Assembly: GCF_017255415.1 (NCBI RefSeq) | Contig: NZ_JAFJZZ010000001.1 | Coordinates: 124,001 to 188,000 of the forward strand | Length of the DNA: 64,000 nucleotides | Direction: 5' to 3' | From: Clostridium aminobutyricum | GTDB lineage: Bacteria; Bacillota; Clostridia; Peptostreptococcales; Anaerovoracaceae | Shown: piece after piece, positions 8,711 through 17,571 of the stretch | Layout of the letters: every line of letters begins with the position of its first letter | How positions within the stretch are numbered: position 1 is the first letter of the stretch | Program-made: the position numbers and the translations under genes | Notes under the pieces: generated by a model | Database searches by the model: none | What the model was told of the DNA's origin: nothing | Seen by the model: only the letters and a program-made list of their open reading frames with translations

Positions 8711-8781
8711 AATGTCCTATCGATTTTATCTATCCAGTGTTTGGCCTGAAAGAATATGAGATAAAGTGCAGATAGGACATT
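8711..8781 (+). promoter_or_regulatory. Long hairpin between cas5 and cas3
   Basis: AATGTCCTATC (8711-8721) is perfectly complementary to GATAGGACATT (8771-8781). Nested inside, TTTATCT (8725-8731) pairs with AGATAAA (8759-8765). The two stems of 11 and 7 bp are separated by a small internal loop. No T-run follows, so it is not a simple terminator. The distal strand abuts the cas3 start region, which otherwise lacks a clear ribosome site. It may act as an mRNA processing site or control cas3 translation. Confidence 0.6.
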
Positions 8782-8797
8782 GTCATTATTGAAATGG

Positions 8798-11398
8798 ATG
8801 GTGCAAAGCGTGAATTACTTTATAAATACAAAAAGAGTAGACTTAAACAGCTTACTGAGTGATGCAGACAAAGTACATGCCCATGTGATGGATGGAAAGC
8901 CGCCAGAAACACTAGAAGAGCATAGCAATCGCTGTATTGGTTATTTACATAAGATCATAGATAGAAAACAGCTGGAAAATGTTTTTATAAACTTGGAGAA
9001 CAGGTTGCTTGAAAAGGTAGGGGAAGAAAGCAGACAACTTTATAGAGACATGTTGTACCATACGATATATTTCCACGATATAGGAAAGATTAATTTTAAT
9101 TTTCAAAGAATCAAAATGAAAAATAAATTCTATAGTGAGATCTATGATGACGATTGTAATAATAGCAATCATTCTATGCTCTCTGCGCTTATTTATATCA
9201 ATGAGTTTTTTAGGAGAATAGGGAATATCAATGATGCAGATGAAAGAAATCTACTGTTCTTATTTTTACTGTTGAATGCTTATATGATATCGAAACATCA
9301 TGGGAATTTGGATTGTTTTGAACTTTTTACGCGGAAATTAACAGAGTCAGACGGAGAGGGAACACTTCTATATACAGAGCAGACGGAACTGTTTCAAAGA
9401 AACTATCCGGAAAAGATCCTAGGAGTTGGACCCAATAAAAGAATGATCAAAATAGTGGAATTAGCAGATAAGGGCAAAAAATTTTTGTGTGAGGAAAAGG
9501 ATGAAGTTTCCATCGCCTTGTATATTTATGAACGATTTGTGATTTCCTTGCTTTTAGCATGTGATTATTATGCAACCACAGAATTTAAAAATCAAAAAGA
9601 AGTAGATGATTTTGGTGAGATACAGGATATTGAAGCATTTTATAAAATATTTAAGGCTTCTCCAATTTATCAAAATATACGCTCGTATGAAACGAAGGTT
9701 TATTATCAAACAGGAAAATCCTATGATGCTGTAAAAGATATGAACATCTTTAGAAATGAATTATTTTTGGATGCAGAGAAAATGCTGCTGAGAAACTTAG
9801 CATGTACTATTTTTTATTTAGAAGCCCCTACTGGTGCGGGGAAAAGTATGGTCAGCTTTAACTTAGCTTTCAAGCTGGTAGAGCAAGCCCCCGCCATCAA
9901 TAAGATATTTTATGTGTATCCTTTTAATACGCTGATCGAGCAAAATATGGAGAGTCTAAGCAAAATATTTGGAAATAGTGATCAGATGAAGAACATTGCC
10001 GTTATTAACTCCTTGGTGCCCATCAAGACCATGCCTAAAGTAAAGAATAGTCAGGAAGATAGCGATGTAATCAATACAGAGAACATTGACTATACAAAAT
10101 CCTTGTTGGACAGGCAGTTCTTGCACTATCCCTTTATTTTAACAACCCATGTCAGTATGTTTCGGTTTTTATTCGGGACAGGCAAAGAAGACTTGTTTCC
10201 TTTATCTCAAATTGTCAATAGTGTGATTATTTTTGATGAGATACAGAGCTATAAGAACAGCATTTGGAAAGAAATCATCACTTTCTTGAATCAATATGCA
10301 CAGTTATTGAACATTAAGGTCATTATTATGTCTGCGACACTGCCGAACCTCAGTAAATTGGTAGGCACTGAAATAGATGCCGTAAACTTAATTGAGGATA
10401 AAAATAAATTTTTTCAACATCCGATTTTCAAGAACAGGGTAAAGGCAGACTTTAGTTTATTAGATATAACCAACGATGTCATGTATCATGTCATAAAGCA
10501 TGCTGCTAAATGTTCAGAAAAGGACAATATCAACTTACTCATGGAATTTATCTATCGAAGCAGTGCGGATGAGGCCTATGCGCGATTTTGTAATATGGAG
10601 ATAAAGAATAAGGACATTATGCTTTTGACAGGAGAAAGCTCTGCCTATGAAAGAAAACAGATTGTAAAGGCGTTTAAGGAACGAAAAAATATTCTATTGG
10701 TAGCTACCCAAGTCGTTGAAGCTGGGATTGATTTGGATGCGGATTTTGGATATAAAGACATTTCCTTATTGGATTCAGAAGAACAATTCCTAGGAAGAGT
10801 AAACCGGCATTTCTCTGATGCAGAAAAAATAGGAATCGTGTATTTCTTTAATTTGGATTCTGCCGAAGCGTTATATCGAGGAGACGTTCGGAAAGAGCCA
10901 GCCCATACGCTTGTTGATGAAAAAATTCGAACATTATTCGTTAATAAAGATTTTGATGTTTATTATGAGAGAATCTTGGCGTATTTGTTAAAACGGGTGA
11001 ATAGTGCGGACGGATTCAACGAATTCATGAACAATGATGTAAATCCATTGAATTTTAAGAGTATTGCAGAAAGAATGAATTTAATCGATGAGCAGTACCA
11101 GTATAGTATTTTTTTAAGCAGAGATTTATGGATAAGCGATTCGGAAATGTTACACGGGGAAGAAGTCTGGAATAACTACGTCGGTTTATTGGAAGATACG
11201 AAAATGGATTATGCGGAGAAAAGGATTAAACTTCAAGAAGCCTCTATCCAGTTGAATTATTTTATCTATAAAACCCGTAAAAATGATTTCCCTTATGAGA
11301 AGCATATTGGAGATTTGTATTATCTTTCTGATGTGGATCAATATTTTGAAGACGGCCGATTCGTTCGGAAGAATTTTGATAACGACCTATTTACCTAA
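8798..11398 (+). CDS. cas3: CRISPR-associated nuclease-helicase Cas3 (HD plus superfamily 2 helicase)
   Basis: Cas3 is recruited by Cascade to nick, unwind and degrade target DNA. About 866 residues. The N-terminal HD nuclease contains EEHSNRC, YFHDIGKINFNF, NHSMLSAL and SKHHGN. The helicase follows with Walker A APTGAGKS (about residue 345), DEIQ box (about 481), SATLPNL motif III (about 512) and VVEAGIDLDAD plus QFLGRVNR motifs V and VI. The start is uncertain: ATG 8798 is used, but the frame is open to a TTG at 8780, and neither has a clear ribosome site. It lies after an intergenic hairpin, unlike the rest of the tightly packed operon. Confidence 0.95.
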   Translation: MVQSVNYFINTKRVDLNSLLSDADKVHAHVMDGKPPETLEEHSNRCIGYLHKIIDRKQLENVFINLENRLLEKVGEESRQLYRDMLYHTIYFHDIGKINFNFQRIKMKNKFYSEIYDDDCNNSNHSMLSALIYINEFFRRIGNINDADERNLLFLFLLLNAYMISKHHGNLDCFELFTRKLTESDGEGTLLYTEQTELFQRNYPEKILGVGPNKRMIKIVELADKGKKFLCEEKDEVSIALYIYERFVISLLLACDYYATTEFKNQKEVDDFGEIQDIEAFYKIFKASPIYQNIRSYETKVYYQTGKSYDAVKDMNIFRNELFLDAEKMLLRNLACTIFYLEAPTGAGKSMVSFNLAFKLVEQAPAINKIFYVYPFNTLIEQNMESLSKIFGNSDQMKNIAVINSLVPIKTMPKVKNSQEDSDVINTENIDYTKSLLDRQFLHYPFILTTHVSMFRFLFGTGKEDLFPLSQIVNSVIIFDEIQSYKNSIWKEIITFLNQYAQLLNIKVIIMSATLPNLSKLVGTEIDAVNLIEDKNKFFQHPIFKNRVKADFSLLDITNDVMYHVIKHAAKCSEKDNINLLMEFIYRSSADEAYARFCNMEIKNKDIMLLTGESSAYERKQIVKAFKERKNILLVATQVVEAGIDLDADFGYKDISLLDSEEQFLGRVNRHFSDAEKIGIVYFFNLDSAEALYRGDVRKEPAHTLVDEKIRTLFVNKDFDVYYERILAYLLKRVNSADGFNEFMNNDVNPLNFKSIAERMNLIDEQYQYSIFLSRDLWISDSEMLHGEEVWNNYVGLLEDTKMDYAEKRIKLQEASIQLNYFIYKTRKNDFPYEKHIGDLYYLSDVDQYFEDGRFVRKNFDNDLFT

Positions 11399-11409
11399 AG
11401 GAGGCAGAA

Positions 11410-11901
11410 ATGAAAGTAAACGGAACTCTCATAAATTATTATTTTCACTGTAAAAGGCAATGCTGGCTTCATGGAAATCGTGTCAATTTAGAAGATAACA
11501 GTGAAGATGTCAAAATAGGAAAAGCCATTCATGAACTCAAACAGGAACAGAATAAGGAAACTGAAATCAGTATTGAGAATATAAAGATTGATAAGTTATC
11601 AGCGGAGTATTTGACAGAAATTAAAAAGTCCGATGCAGACGTGAATGCTGCCACTTGGCAGCTATTACTGTATTTAAAAATATTAAAGGATAAAGGGATT
11701 GATAGGAAGGGAAAGCTGGAGTTTATCGAGAAAAACAAAAGCAAAAATATAATTTATGTGGAGCTTGATGATGAAAAAATAGCGGAACTGGATCAAGTCG
11801 TGAGAGAAATAGAGGTACTTTTGCAGCAAGCCACAGTACCCGTAGTAAGCAAAATGCCAAAGTGTAAAAAATGCGCTTATTACGAATATTGTTTTATCTA
11901 A
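11410..11901 (+). CDS. cas4: CRISPR adaptation exonuclease Cas4
   Basis: The 163-residue RecB-family nuclease trims prespacers and helps select the PAM end during adaptation. It has the N-terminal HCKRQCW cysteine motif, the catalytic EIKKS motif near residue 73, a WQLLLYL helix and the C-terminal cluster CKKCAYYEYC; together the cysteines should bind a 4Fe-4S cluster. AAAGGAGG lies 7 bases before the ATG, and the gene starts 11 bases after cas3. It belongs with cas1 and cas2. Confidence 0.94.
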   Translation: MKVNGTLINYYFHCKRQCWLHGNRVNLEDNSEDVKIGKAIHELKQEQNKETEISIENIKIDKLSAEYLTEIKKSDADVNAATWQLLLYLKILKDKGIDRKGKLEFIEKNKSKNIIYVELDDEKIAELDQVVREIEVLLQQATVPVVSKMPKCKKCAYYEYCFI

Positions 11902-11921
11902 GAAGATGAGGAGGATTCATA

Positions 11922-12920
11922 ATGGGGAGCACTCGATATATAACGTCTATGGGAGAACTAAGTAGAAAAGATAATTCCCTGTGCTTTCGCAAGAATGGTA
12001 AAAATGTATATATTCCGGTAGAGAATACCCGTGAAATTTATTGTATGTCTGAGGTTAGCTTGAATACTAAATTATTGGATTTTATAGCGCAAAATAATAT
12101 TATTATTCATTTCTATAATTATTATGAAGGCTATAGCGGTACTTTTTACCCAAAAGAGCATTATTGCAGCGGAAAACTATTAGTGAAACAGGTAGAGGCC
12201 TATCGTGATAAAAGACTGGAGATTGCGAAAGCCTTTGTCCAGGGCATTGCAGACAATATTTATGAGGTTTTGTATCATTATTATAAGCATGATAAAAAAG
12301 AAACCAAAGGAACGATTGACTGGCTAAGGAAGGAATGTAAAGAAAATCTGGAACGTGCAGAGACAATTAAGCAAATTCTTCAAGTAGAAGGAGAGATATG
12401 GCAACGGTTTTATAGTGAATTTACACATATCTTACCAGAAGACTTTGTCTTTAATCGCCGGGTAAAACGTCCCCCGGATAACCCGATGAATGCTCTTATA
12501 TCATTTGGCAACACCTTATTATATGGGAAAACTGTATCTGCAATTTATAATACCCATTTAGATCAAAGAATCAGTTTTCTGCATGAATTAGCAGAAAGAA
12601 GATTTTCCCTTAGTTTAGATATTAGTGAGGCGTTTAAACCGGTTATAGTTTTTAAAACTATCTTCGATTTAGTCAATAATAAAAAATTACAGGTGGATAA
12701 GCATTTTGAGAAAAAGTACAATTATTGTTTACTAAATGAAGAGGGAAGAGATATTTTCATTAAAGCATTTGAAGAAAGGTTAGAAACTCCATTCCTTCAT
12801 AATAAGCTTGGCAGAAAAGTAACTTATCGGACTGCCATTAAGCTTGACTGCTATAAATTGATTAAGTGTATTTTGGAAGAACAGGGATTTAAACCTTTTA
12901 GTTTGAAGGAGAGATGCTGA
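11922..12920 (+). CDS. cas1: CRISPR integrase Cas1
   Basis: Cas1 is the metal-dependent integrase that inserts spacers at the leader-repeat junction with Cas2. The 332-residue product has the expected catalytic set: E156 in VEGEIWQRFY, H221 in SFLHELAE and D233 in SLDISEAFKP. It starts at ATG 11922 with GAGGA upstream, and its stop overlaps the cas2 start (TGATG). Length and motif spacing are normal for type I-B Cas1. Confidence 0.97.
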   Translation: MGSTRYITSMGELSRKDNSLCFRKNGKNVYIPVENTREIYCMSEVSLNTKLLDFIAQNNIIIHFYNYYEGYSGTFYPKEHYCSGKLLVKQVEAYRDKRLEIAKAFVQGIADNIYEVLYHYYKHDKKETKGTIDWLRKECKENLERAETIKQILQVEGEIWQRFYSEFTHILPEDFVFNRRVKRPPDNPMNALISFGNTLLYGKTVSAIYNTHLDQRISFLHELAERRFSLSLDISEAFKPVIVFKTIFDLVNNKKLQVDKHFEKKYNYCLLNEEGRDIFIKAFEERLETPFLHNKLGRKVTYRTAIKLDCYKLIKCILEEQGFKPFSLKERC

Positions 12921-13216
12921 TGAAGAAGAAAGAACATTACAATTACAACTATGCTTTTCTTTTTTACGATGTAAATGAAAAAAGAGTTGCTAAAGTATTT
13001 AAGGTATGCAAAAAATACCTTTCCCACTTTCAAAAATCAGTATTTCGCGGTGATATTACCCCTTCTAAGCTATTATTATTAAAGAATGATTTAAAAAAGG
13101 TCATTGATGAAGAAGCGGATTTTGTGTGCATCATCAAATTGAAAAATGATAATGTCTATGGAGAAGATGTACTGGGAAACAAAAGAAATGAAACAGGAGA
13201 AGAGCTAATATTATAA
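12920..13216 (+). CDS. cas2: CRISPR adaptation protein Cas2
   Basis: Cas2 forms the dimer core of the Cas1-Cas2 spacer-acquisition complex. The 98-residue product has the ferredoxin-like YAFLFYDVNEKRVAKVFK start with the conserved Asp, and SVFRGDITPSK in the middle. Two in-frame ATGs exist (12914 and 12920). The second overlaps the cas1 stop and lies 9 bases after GGAG, so it is preferred. The gene ends 177 bases before the first repeat. Confidence 0.95.
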   Translation: MKKKEHYNYNYAFLFYDVNEKRVAKVFKVCKKYLSHFQKSVFRGDITPSKLLLLKNDLKKVIDEEADFVCIIKLKNDNVYGEDVLGNKRNETGEELIL

Positions 13217-13393
13217 AGATTTTACCAAGCGAACATAAACAAAATGATGCTGAGAACCACTTCATGTAAGGTGCAGGAGAGATTTTCTTATTGGAATTCA
13301 ATTTTAAGACTTTACTTGGTAAAATTTTGGCTTCCCCTTGATTTATAAGGATTGCCAGGTAAAATGTAATTCAGATAGCGCCATTTCCCAGTG
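13217..13393 (+). promoter_or_regulatory. CRISPR leader with promoter for the pre-crRNA
   Basis: This AT-rich stretch lies between cas2 and the first repeat. TTGATT (13338-13343), a 16-base spacer and TAAAAT (13360-13365) make a promoter whose start would fall about 20 bases before repeat 1. ATTTTACCAAG (13219-13229) is perfectly inverted at 13315-13325 (CTTGGTAAAAT), and a partial third copy, AGGTAAAAT, lies at 13357-13365 over the -10. Such leader repeats may bind factors for spacer integration or fold the leader. Confidence 0.6.
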
Positions 13394-15128
13394 CTTGAAC
13401 TTTAACAGATGCTGTATTTAAATTCCATTCTGACAAATGCAGCGCTTGCGTTATTAACTTGAACTTTAACAGATGCTGTATTTAAATGTATCACCCGCGA
13501 TGCCTGCGACATCTTGAGCCATAGCTTGAACTTTAACAGATGCTGTATTTAAATGATTGAAACCAGACTGTTGAACGTGGCCGGAGTTACTTGAACTTTA
13601 ACAGATGCTGTATTTAAATTGGCCCAGCTGTATATGGCCGTTATCGTGAATTAACTTGAACTTTAACAGATGCTGTATTTAAATGCAGTCCGATAAGTTA
13701 CTTTTCTGCCAAGCTTATTACTTGAACTTTAACAGATGCTGTATTTAAATGTATAGGAGATATTTAGATTAGAACGTATCATTAGACTTGAACTTTAACA
13801 GATGCTGTATTTAAATTATGAGCCTAACGCCCTTCTTTGTTGCCCTTCTTCTTCCTTGAACTTTAACAGATGCTGTATTTAAATGTTTCCCATTCTTCCG
13901 CATCTGCTCGATCTGCACTTCTTGAACTTTAACAGATGCTGTATTTAAATTATGACTTAGGGGTGAGAGGAAGCTTTTCTTTAAAGCTTGAACTTTAACA
14001 GATGCTGTATTTAAATTGCACATTAGTAAGTAGTAAGGATTCTTTTCCTCCCCTTGAACTTTAACAGATGCTGTATTTAAATCACTTAATCAATCTTAGC
14101 CTCTCGTCGATTTGGACTACTTGAACTTTAACAGATGCTGTATTTAAATAAAAACAATCCTATATCTGCCGAAGAAGTATACCGACTTGAACTTTAACAG
14201 ATGCTGTATTTAAATAAGTTTAAGCGACCGAATCGACAGCGAGCAGGGACTTGAACTTTAACAGATGCTGTATTTAAATGCGGTGGGAGTGGGGGACTGA
14301 CATCAAGCAACGCAACTTGAACTTTAACAGATGCTGTATTTAAATTGCTGTTTCCATTTCTGCATAAGGACCTTTAATATCTTGAACTTTAACAGATGCT
14401 GTATTTAAATAATTATTATCTGAAGAAGAGGACTAATTTATTTTTACTTGAACTTTAACAGATGCTGTATTTAAATATTGGTGCCTCTGATATGCAACAG
14501 GCTGTATATGACTTGAACTTTAACAGATGCTGTATTTAAATCACTTTTAATTGTTTTAATCGGGTATAGGTTGGATTCTTGAACTTTAACAGATGCTGTA
14601 TTTAAATTCGATCAAGGTGGCTAGGACATGTTCGCAATCATATCTTGAACTTTAACAGATGCTGTATTTAAATGCCTTTTAACTACGTTGAAATATTTGA
14701 CGGCAAAGCTTGAACTTTAACAGATGCTGTATTTAAATTAGCTTCTCCGCCTGATGAATACCCGCTTTCAGAACTTGAACTTTAACAGATGCTGTATTTA
14801 AATGCGGTCAAGGACTGCTTGTATTCGACGACGAACCGGCTTGAACTTTAACAGATGCTGTATTTAAATACGAAGGTCGTAACGCGGCTTTATTGCCTTG
14901 GATACTTGAACTTTAACAGATGCTGTATTTAAATCTATGGCATTGATACCACAGACTATTATTTCTCTTCTTGAACTTTAGCAGATGCTGTATTTAAATC
15001 CCTTTACGGTTCCCGCCACAAATCCATAAGTGACCTTGAACTTTAACAGATGCTGTATTTAAATTCGTCAAATTCTTTAACGCTTGCAGGTTTACCGACT
15101 TGAACTTTAACAGATGCTGTATTTAAAT
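13394..15128 (+). CRISPR. Type I-B CRISPR array, 27 repeats and 26 spacers
   Basis: The 30-base repeat begins CTTGAACTTTAACAG and ends ATTTAAAT. The first copy is 13394-13423 and the last is 15099-15128; spacers are 34-37 bases. All copies look identical except the one at 14970-14999, which has G for A at position 12. The 3' ATTTAAAT resembles the 8-base handle left by Cas6 in clostridial I-B systems, so transcription runs left to right from the cas2 side. The uniform repeats suggest an active, young array. A possible degenerate 28th repeat lies at 15159-15188. Confidence 0.98.
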
Positions 15129-15158
15129 TGCAAGATTATATCGTCCAAGCTGTTGCAA

Positions 15159-15188
15159 CTTAGACTTTTTGAGAATATTGATAGAAAT
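15159..15188 (+). repeat. Possible degenerate terminal CRISPR repeat
   Basis: This 30-base stretch matches the array repeat at 18 of 30 positions, including CTT, ACTTT, AGA and the final AAAT. The spacer before it would be 30 bases, shorter than the 34-37 of the others. Degenerate repeats are common at the leader-distal end. Confidence 0.35.
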
Positions 15189-15223
15189 CAAAAGGTTTTT
15201 CCAACTCTTTTATGCATTTATGC

Positions 15224-15252
15224 TTTAAATATAGCAAAAAAAGGTGTATAAT
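15224..15252 (+). promoter_or_regulatory. Promoter of proB
   Basis: TTTAAA (15224-15229), 17-base spacer and consensus TATAAT (15247-15252), 44 bases before the proB start. Confidence 0.6.
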
Positions 15253-15295
15253 CTTTGGCTATAGGATTAAACATAAAGAAGGATGATAATGATAG

Positions 15296-16099
15296 ATGAG
15301 TGTTATAAGTGAAGTAATCAATACGAGTCGAAAAATTGTAATAAAATTGGGCAGTAATGTACTGTCTGATGAGCATGGCACTGTCAACAAAATGGTGATG
15401 CACAATATCGTAGAACAGGTCAATGGCTTGATGCAGCAAGGTAAACAGGTTGTCATCGTATCCTCGGGTGCAGGAATCTGCGGGGTAGGGGCTATTAATA
15501 AATGGAACCGCCGCGGCGATATTAATTACAAACAGGCGCTTTGCGCAATCGGTCAAGTCGAACTGATGATGGCCTACAAACAATTTTTTGCGGATTATGA
15601 TTTACATGTAGGACAGATATTACTTACCAAAGAGGACTTTGAAGAGAATACAAGAAATCGGAACATCCGAAATGCTTTATTTACACTGATTGATGAAGGC
15701 GTAGTGCCGATCATCAATGAAAACGATAGTGTAAGTGTAGATGAAATCAAGATCGGCGATAACGATACGCTGAGTGCGTTGACCGCAAGCCTGTGGAATG
15801 CGGATGCATTAATTATACTGAGCGATATAGACGGTGTATTTGATAAAGACCCTAAGACTTACAAAGATGCCAAACTGATCGAAGAAGTACATGATATCGA
15901 TACATTGCTGGAGAAGATTGATGTAAGAGGGAAGAGCAGTTTTGGTACGGGTGGTATCACCACTAAGATTGAAGCAGCAAGAAAAGTCAATGAGTATGGC
16001 ATTCCCCTTGTACTCCTGAACGGTAAAAAGTTAAACATTATCAGGGACGCTGCAGAAGAGCAGGAAACTGGAACAGTATTTTTTGGCAAAAATGAATAG
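15296..16099 (+). CDS. proB: Glutamate 5-kinase, short form without PUA domain
   Basis: ProB phosphorylates glutamate, the first and usually feedback-regulated step of proline synthesis. The 267-residue product contains only the amino-acid kinase domain: KIVIKLGSNVLS near residue 13, VSSGAGICGVGA near 55, INENDSVS near 139, LSDIDGVFDKDP near 174 and GTGGITTKIEAA near 217. The C-terminal PUA domain of the roughly 370-residue enterobacterial enzyme is absent, as in many short bacterial forms. The ATG has AAGGATGAT upstream, and the gene has its own promoter just after the CRISPR array. Confidence 0.96.
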   Translation: MSVISEVINTSRKIVIKLGSNVLSDEHGTVNKMVMHNIVEQVNGLMQQGKQVVIVSSGAGICGVGAINKWNRRGDINYKQALCAIGQVELMMAYKQFFADYDLHVGQILLTKEDFEENTRNRNIRNALFTLIDEGVVPIINENDSVSVDEIKIGDNDTLSALTASLWNADALIILSDIDGVFDKDPKTYKDAKLIEEVHDIDTLLEKIDVRGKSSFGTGGITTKIEAARKVNEYGIPLVLLNGKKLNIIRDAAEEQETGTVFFGKNE

Positions 16100-16111
16100 A
16101 CTTGATAGGTT

Positions 16112-16135
16112 GAGCTGTCTCCGGTGAGGCAGCTC
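16112..16135 (+). terminator. Weak hairpin between proB and proC
   Basis: GAGCTG-CTC pairs with GAG-CAGCTC around a CGGT loop. Only a short TTATTGT follows, so it may cause partial termination or act as a processing site. Confidence 0.45.
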
Positions 16136-16199
16136 TTATTGTAGATATTAAATCGTTATATACGAAATATAAAAAATATTTTAGATAAGGAGTAAACAA

Positions 16200-17003
16200 A
16201 TGAAGATAGGTTTTATAGGTGCCGGTAATATGGGTGGAGCAATTTTAAGAGGGTACTTAACAACTACCAATATCAATAGGGAAGATGTTTTTGTATCGGA
16301 ACAAAATCAGGAAAAAGCAGAACAGCTGAAAGCTGAGCTTGGAATCACGCCAGCTAAAGATATAGCCGAATTAGTGGCGCTTTGTGATGTCATCTTATTA
16401 GGTGTAAAACCAAATAATTTTGAAACAGTGCTGCCGCTAATCGCAGAAAAATACAGCACGGATAAGGTGTTGGTTTCGATGGCAGCAGGCATCGAGATGA
16501 GCTTCATCGAAAAGTATCTTGGGGCAGAGGCAAAGATTGTGAGAATCATGCCTAATACGCCAGCCATGGTCAACGAAGCAATGGTGGCTGTGTGCAGAAA
16601 TGCCAATGTCAGCGATGAAGAATTTGCACCTGTGTTTCATATCTTTAAAGCAATCGGGAAGGCTGAGGAAGTTCCTGAAAGCTTAATTCATTGTGTGATA
16701 GGTGTTAGTGGAAGCAGCCCGGCGTATACCTATATGTATATCGATGCATTGGCAGAAGCTGCTGTGAAAAACGGTATGGCAAAAGAGCAGGCAATTATTT
16801 TTGCTGCTCAGTCTGTTCTTGGTGCCGCTAAAATGGTATTAGAAACGGGTGTGGACCCGGTTCAGCTTCGAATTAACGTATGCTCACCGGGAGGAGCTAC
16901 TATTGAAGCTGTTACCATTCTTCAGCAAAACGGATTTGAAAAAAATATTGCAGAAGGGTTTCAGGCGGCAGTAGAAAAATCAAAAATGATGACTAAGAAT
17001 TAG
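16200..17003 (+). CDS. proC: Pyrroline-5-carboxylate reductase
   Basis: ProC performs the last step of proline synthesis, NAD(P)H reduction of pyrroline-5-carboxylate. The 267-residue product starts with the Rossmann motif MKIGFIGAGNMGGAI and contains GVKPNNF, RIMPNTPAMV near residue 117 and the catalytic-region motif GVSGSSPAYTYMYIDALAEA near 168. AAGGAG lies about 9 bases before the ATG. It follows proB by 100 bases with a weak hairpin between them. Confidence 0.97.
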   Translation: MKIGFIGAGNMGGAILRGYLTTTNINREDVFVSEQNQEKAEQLKAELGITPAKDIAELVALCDVILLGVKPNNFETVLPLIAEKYSTDKVLVSMAAGIEMSFIEKYLGAEAKIVRIMPNTPAMVNEAMVAVCRNANVSDEEFAPVFHIFKAIGKAEEVPESLIHCVIGVSGSSPAYTYMYIDALAEAAVKNGMAKEQAIIFAAQSVLGAAKMVLETGVDPVQLRINVCSPGGATIEAVTILQQNGFEKNIAEGFQAAVEKSKMMTKN

Positions 17004-17034
17004 ATCTTCTAAATAATGAAGAAGGGGAATCGGT

Positions 17035-17571
17035 ATGACATTTGAAGAAAAAACAATCTCCAGTGAGATGATATATAACGGGAAGATTTTGAATTTACGT
17101 AAGGATAAGGTTGAAGTAGTCAACGGAGGCGTTTCTTACAGAGAAATCATCGAACACAACGGCGGGGTGGCCGTTTTGGCAATAAAGGATGACCGAAAAG
17201 TGGTGATGATTAAGCAGTTTAGAAAACCTATTGAGAAGGTGATTATGGAATTGCCGGCAGGAAAAATAGAGAAGGGTGAAGACCCTTCTGCTACTGCGGT
17301 AAGAGAACTGAAAGAAGAAACCGGATATCAAGCGGAACATATTGAATTTCTATGCAAATTTTATCCGACTGTCGGCTATTCCATGGAAATGATCTACATT
17401 TATCTGTGCACGGGGCTTACCAAAGGAGAAACCGAATTTGATGATCATGAGGCAATTGATACCTTCGAGTGTGATCTGGATGAATTGTATCAAATGGCCA
17501 TCAACGGTGAACTGGAAGATGCTAAAACCATGATCGGAGTTATGCAAGCGCGGACACGATTGGCGAAATAA
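17035..17571 (+). CDS. nudF: NUDIX hydrolase, ADP-ribose pyrophosphatase type
   Basis: The 178-residue product contains a complete NUDIX box, from GKIEKGEDPSA through RELKEETGY (about residues 76-98), preceded by MELPAGK as in ADP-ribose pyrophosphatases (YqkG/NudF). It should hydrolyse ADP-ribose to AMP and ribose 5-phosphate. The last 32 bases overlap the 3' end of spoIIM on the opposite strand, so the two convergent transcripts overlap. Confidence 0.9.
   Translation: MTFEEKTISSEMIYNGKILNLRKDKVEVVNGGVSYREIIEHNGGVAVLAIKDDRKVVMIKQFRKPIEKVIMELPAGKIEKGEDPSATAVRELKEETGYQAEHIEFLCKFYPTVGYSMEMIYIYLCTGLTKGETEFDDHEAIDTFECDLDELYQMAINGELEDAKTMIGVMQARTRLAK

Noticed and set aside
13811-14023. A 70-residue minus-strand reading frame with repeated NLNTASVKVQ
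   Set aside because: It is a translation of three CRISPR repeats and their spacers; the repeat is an artefact of the array.
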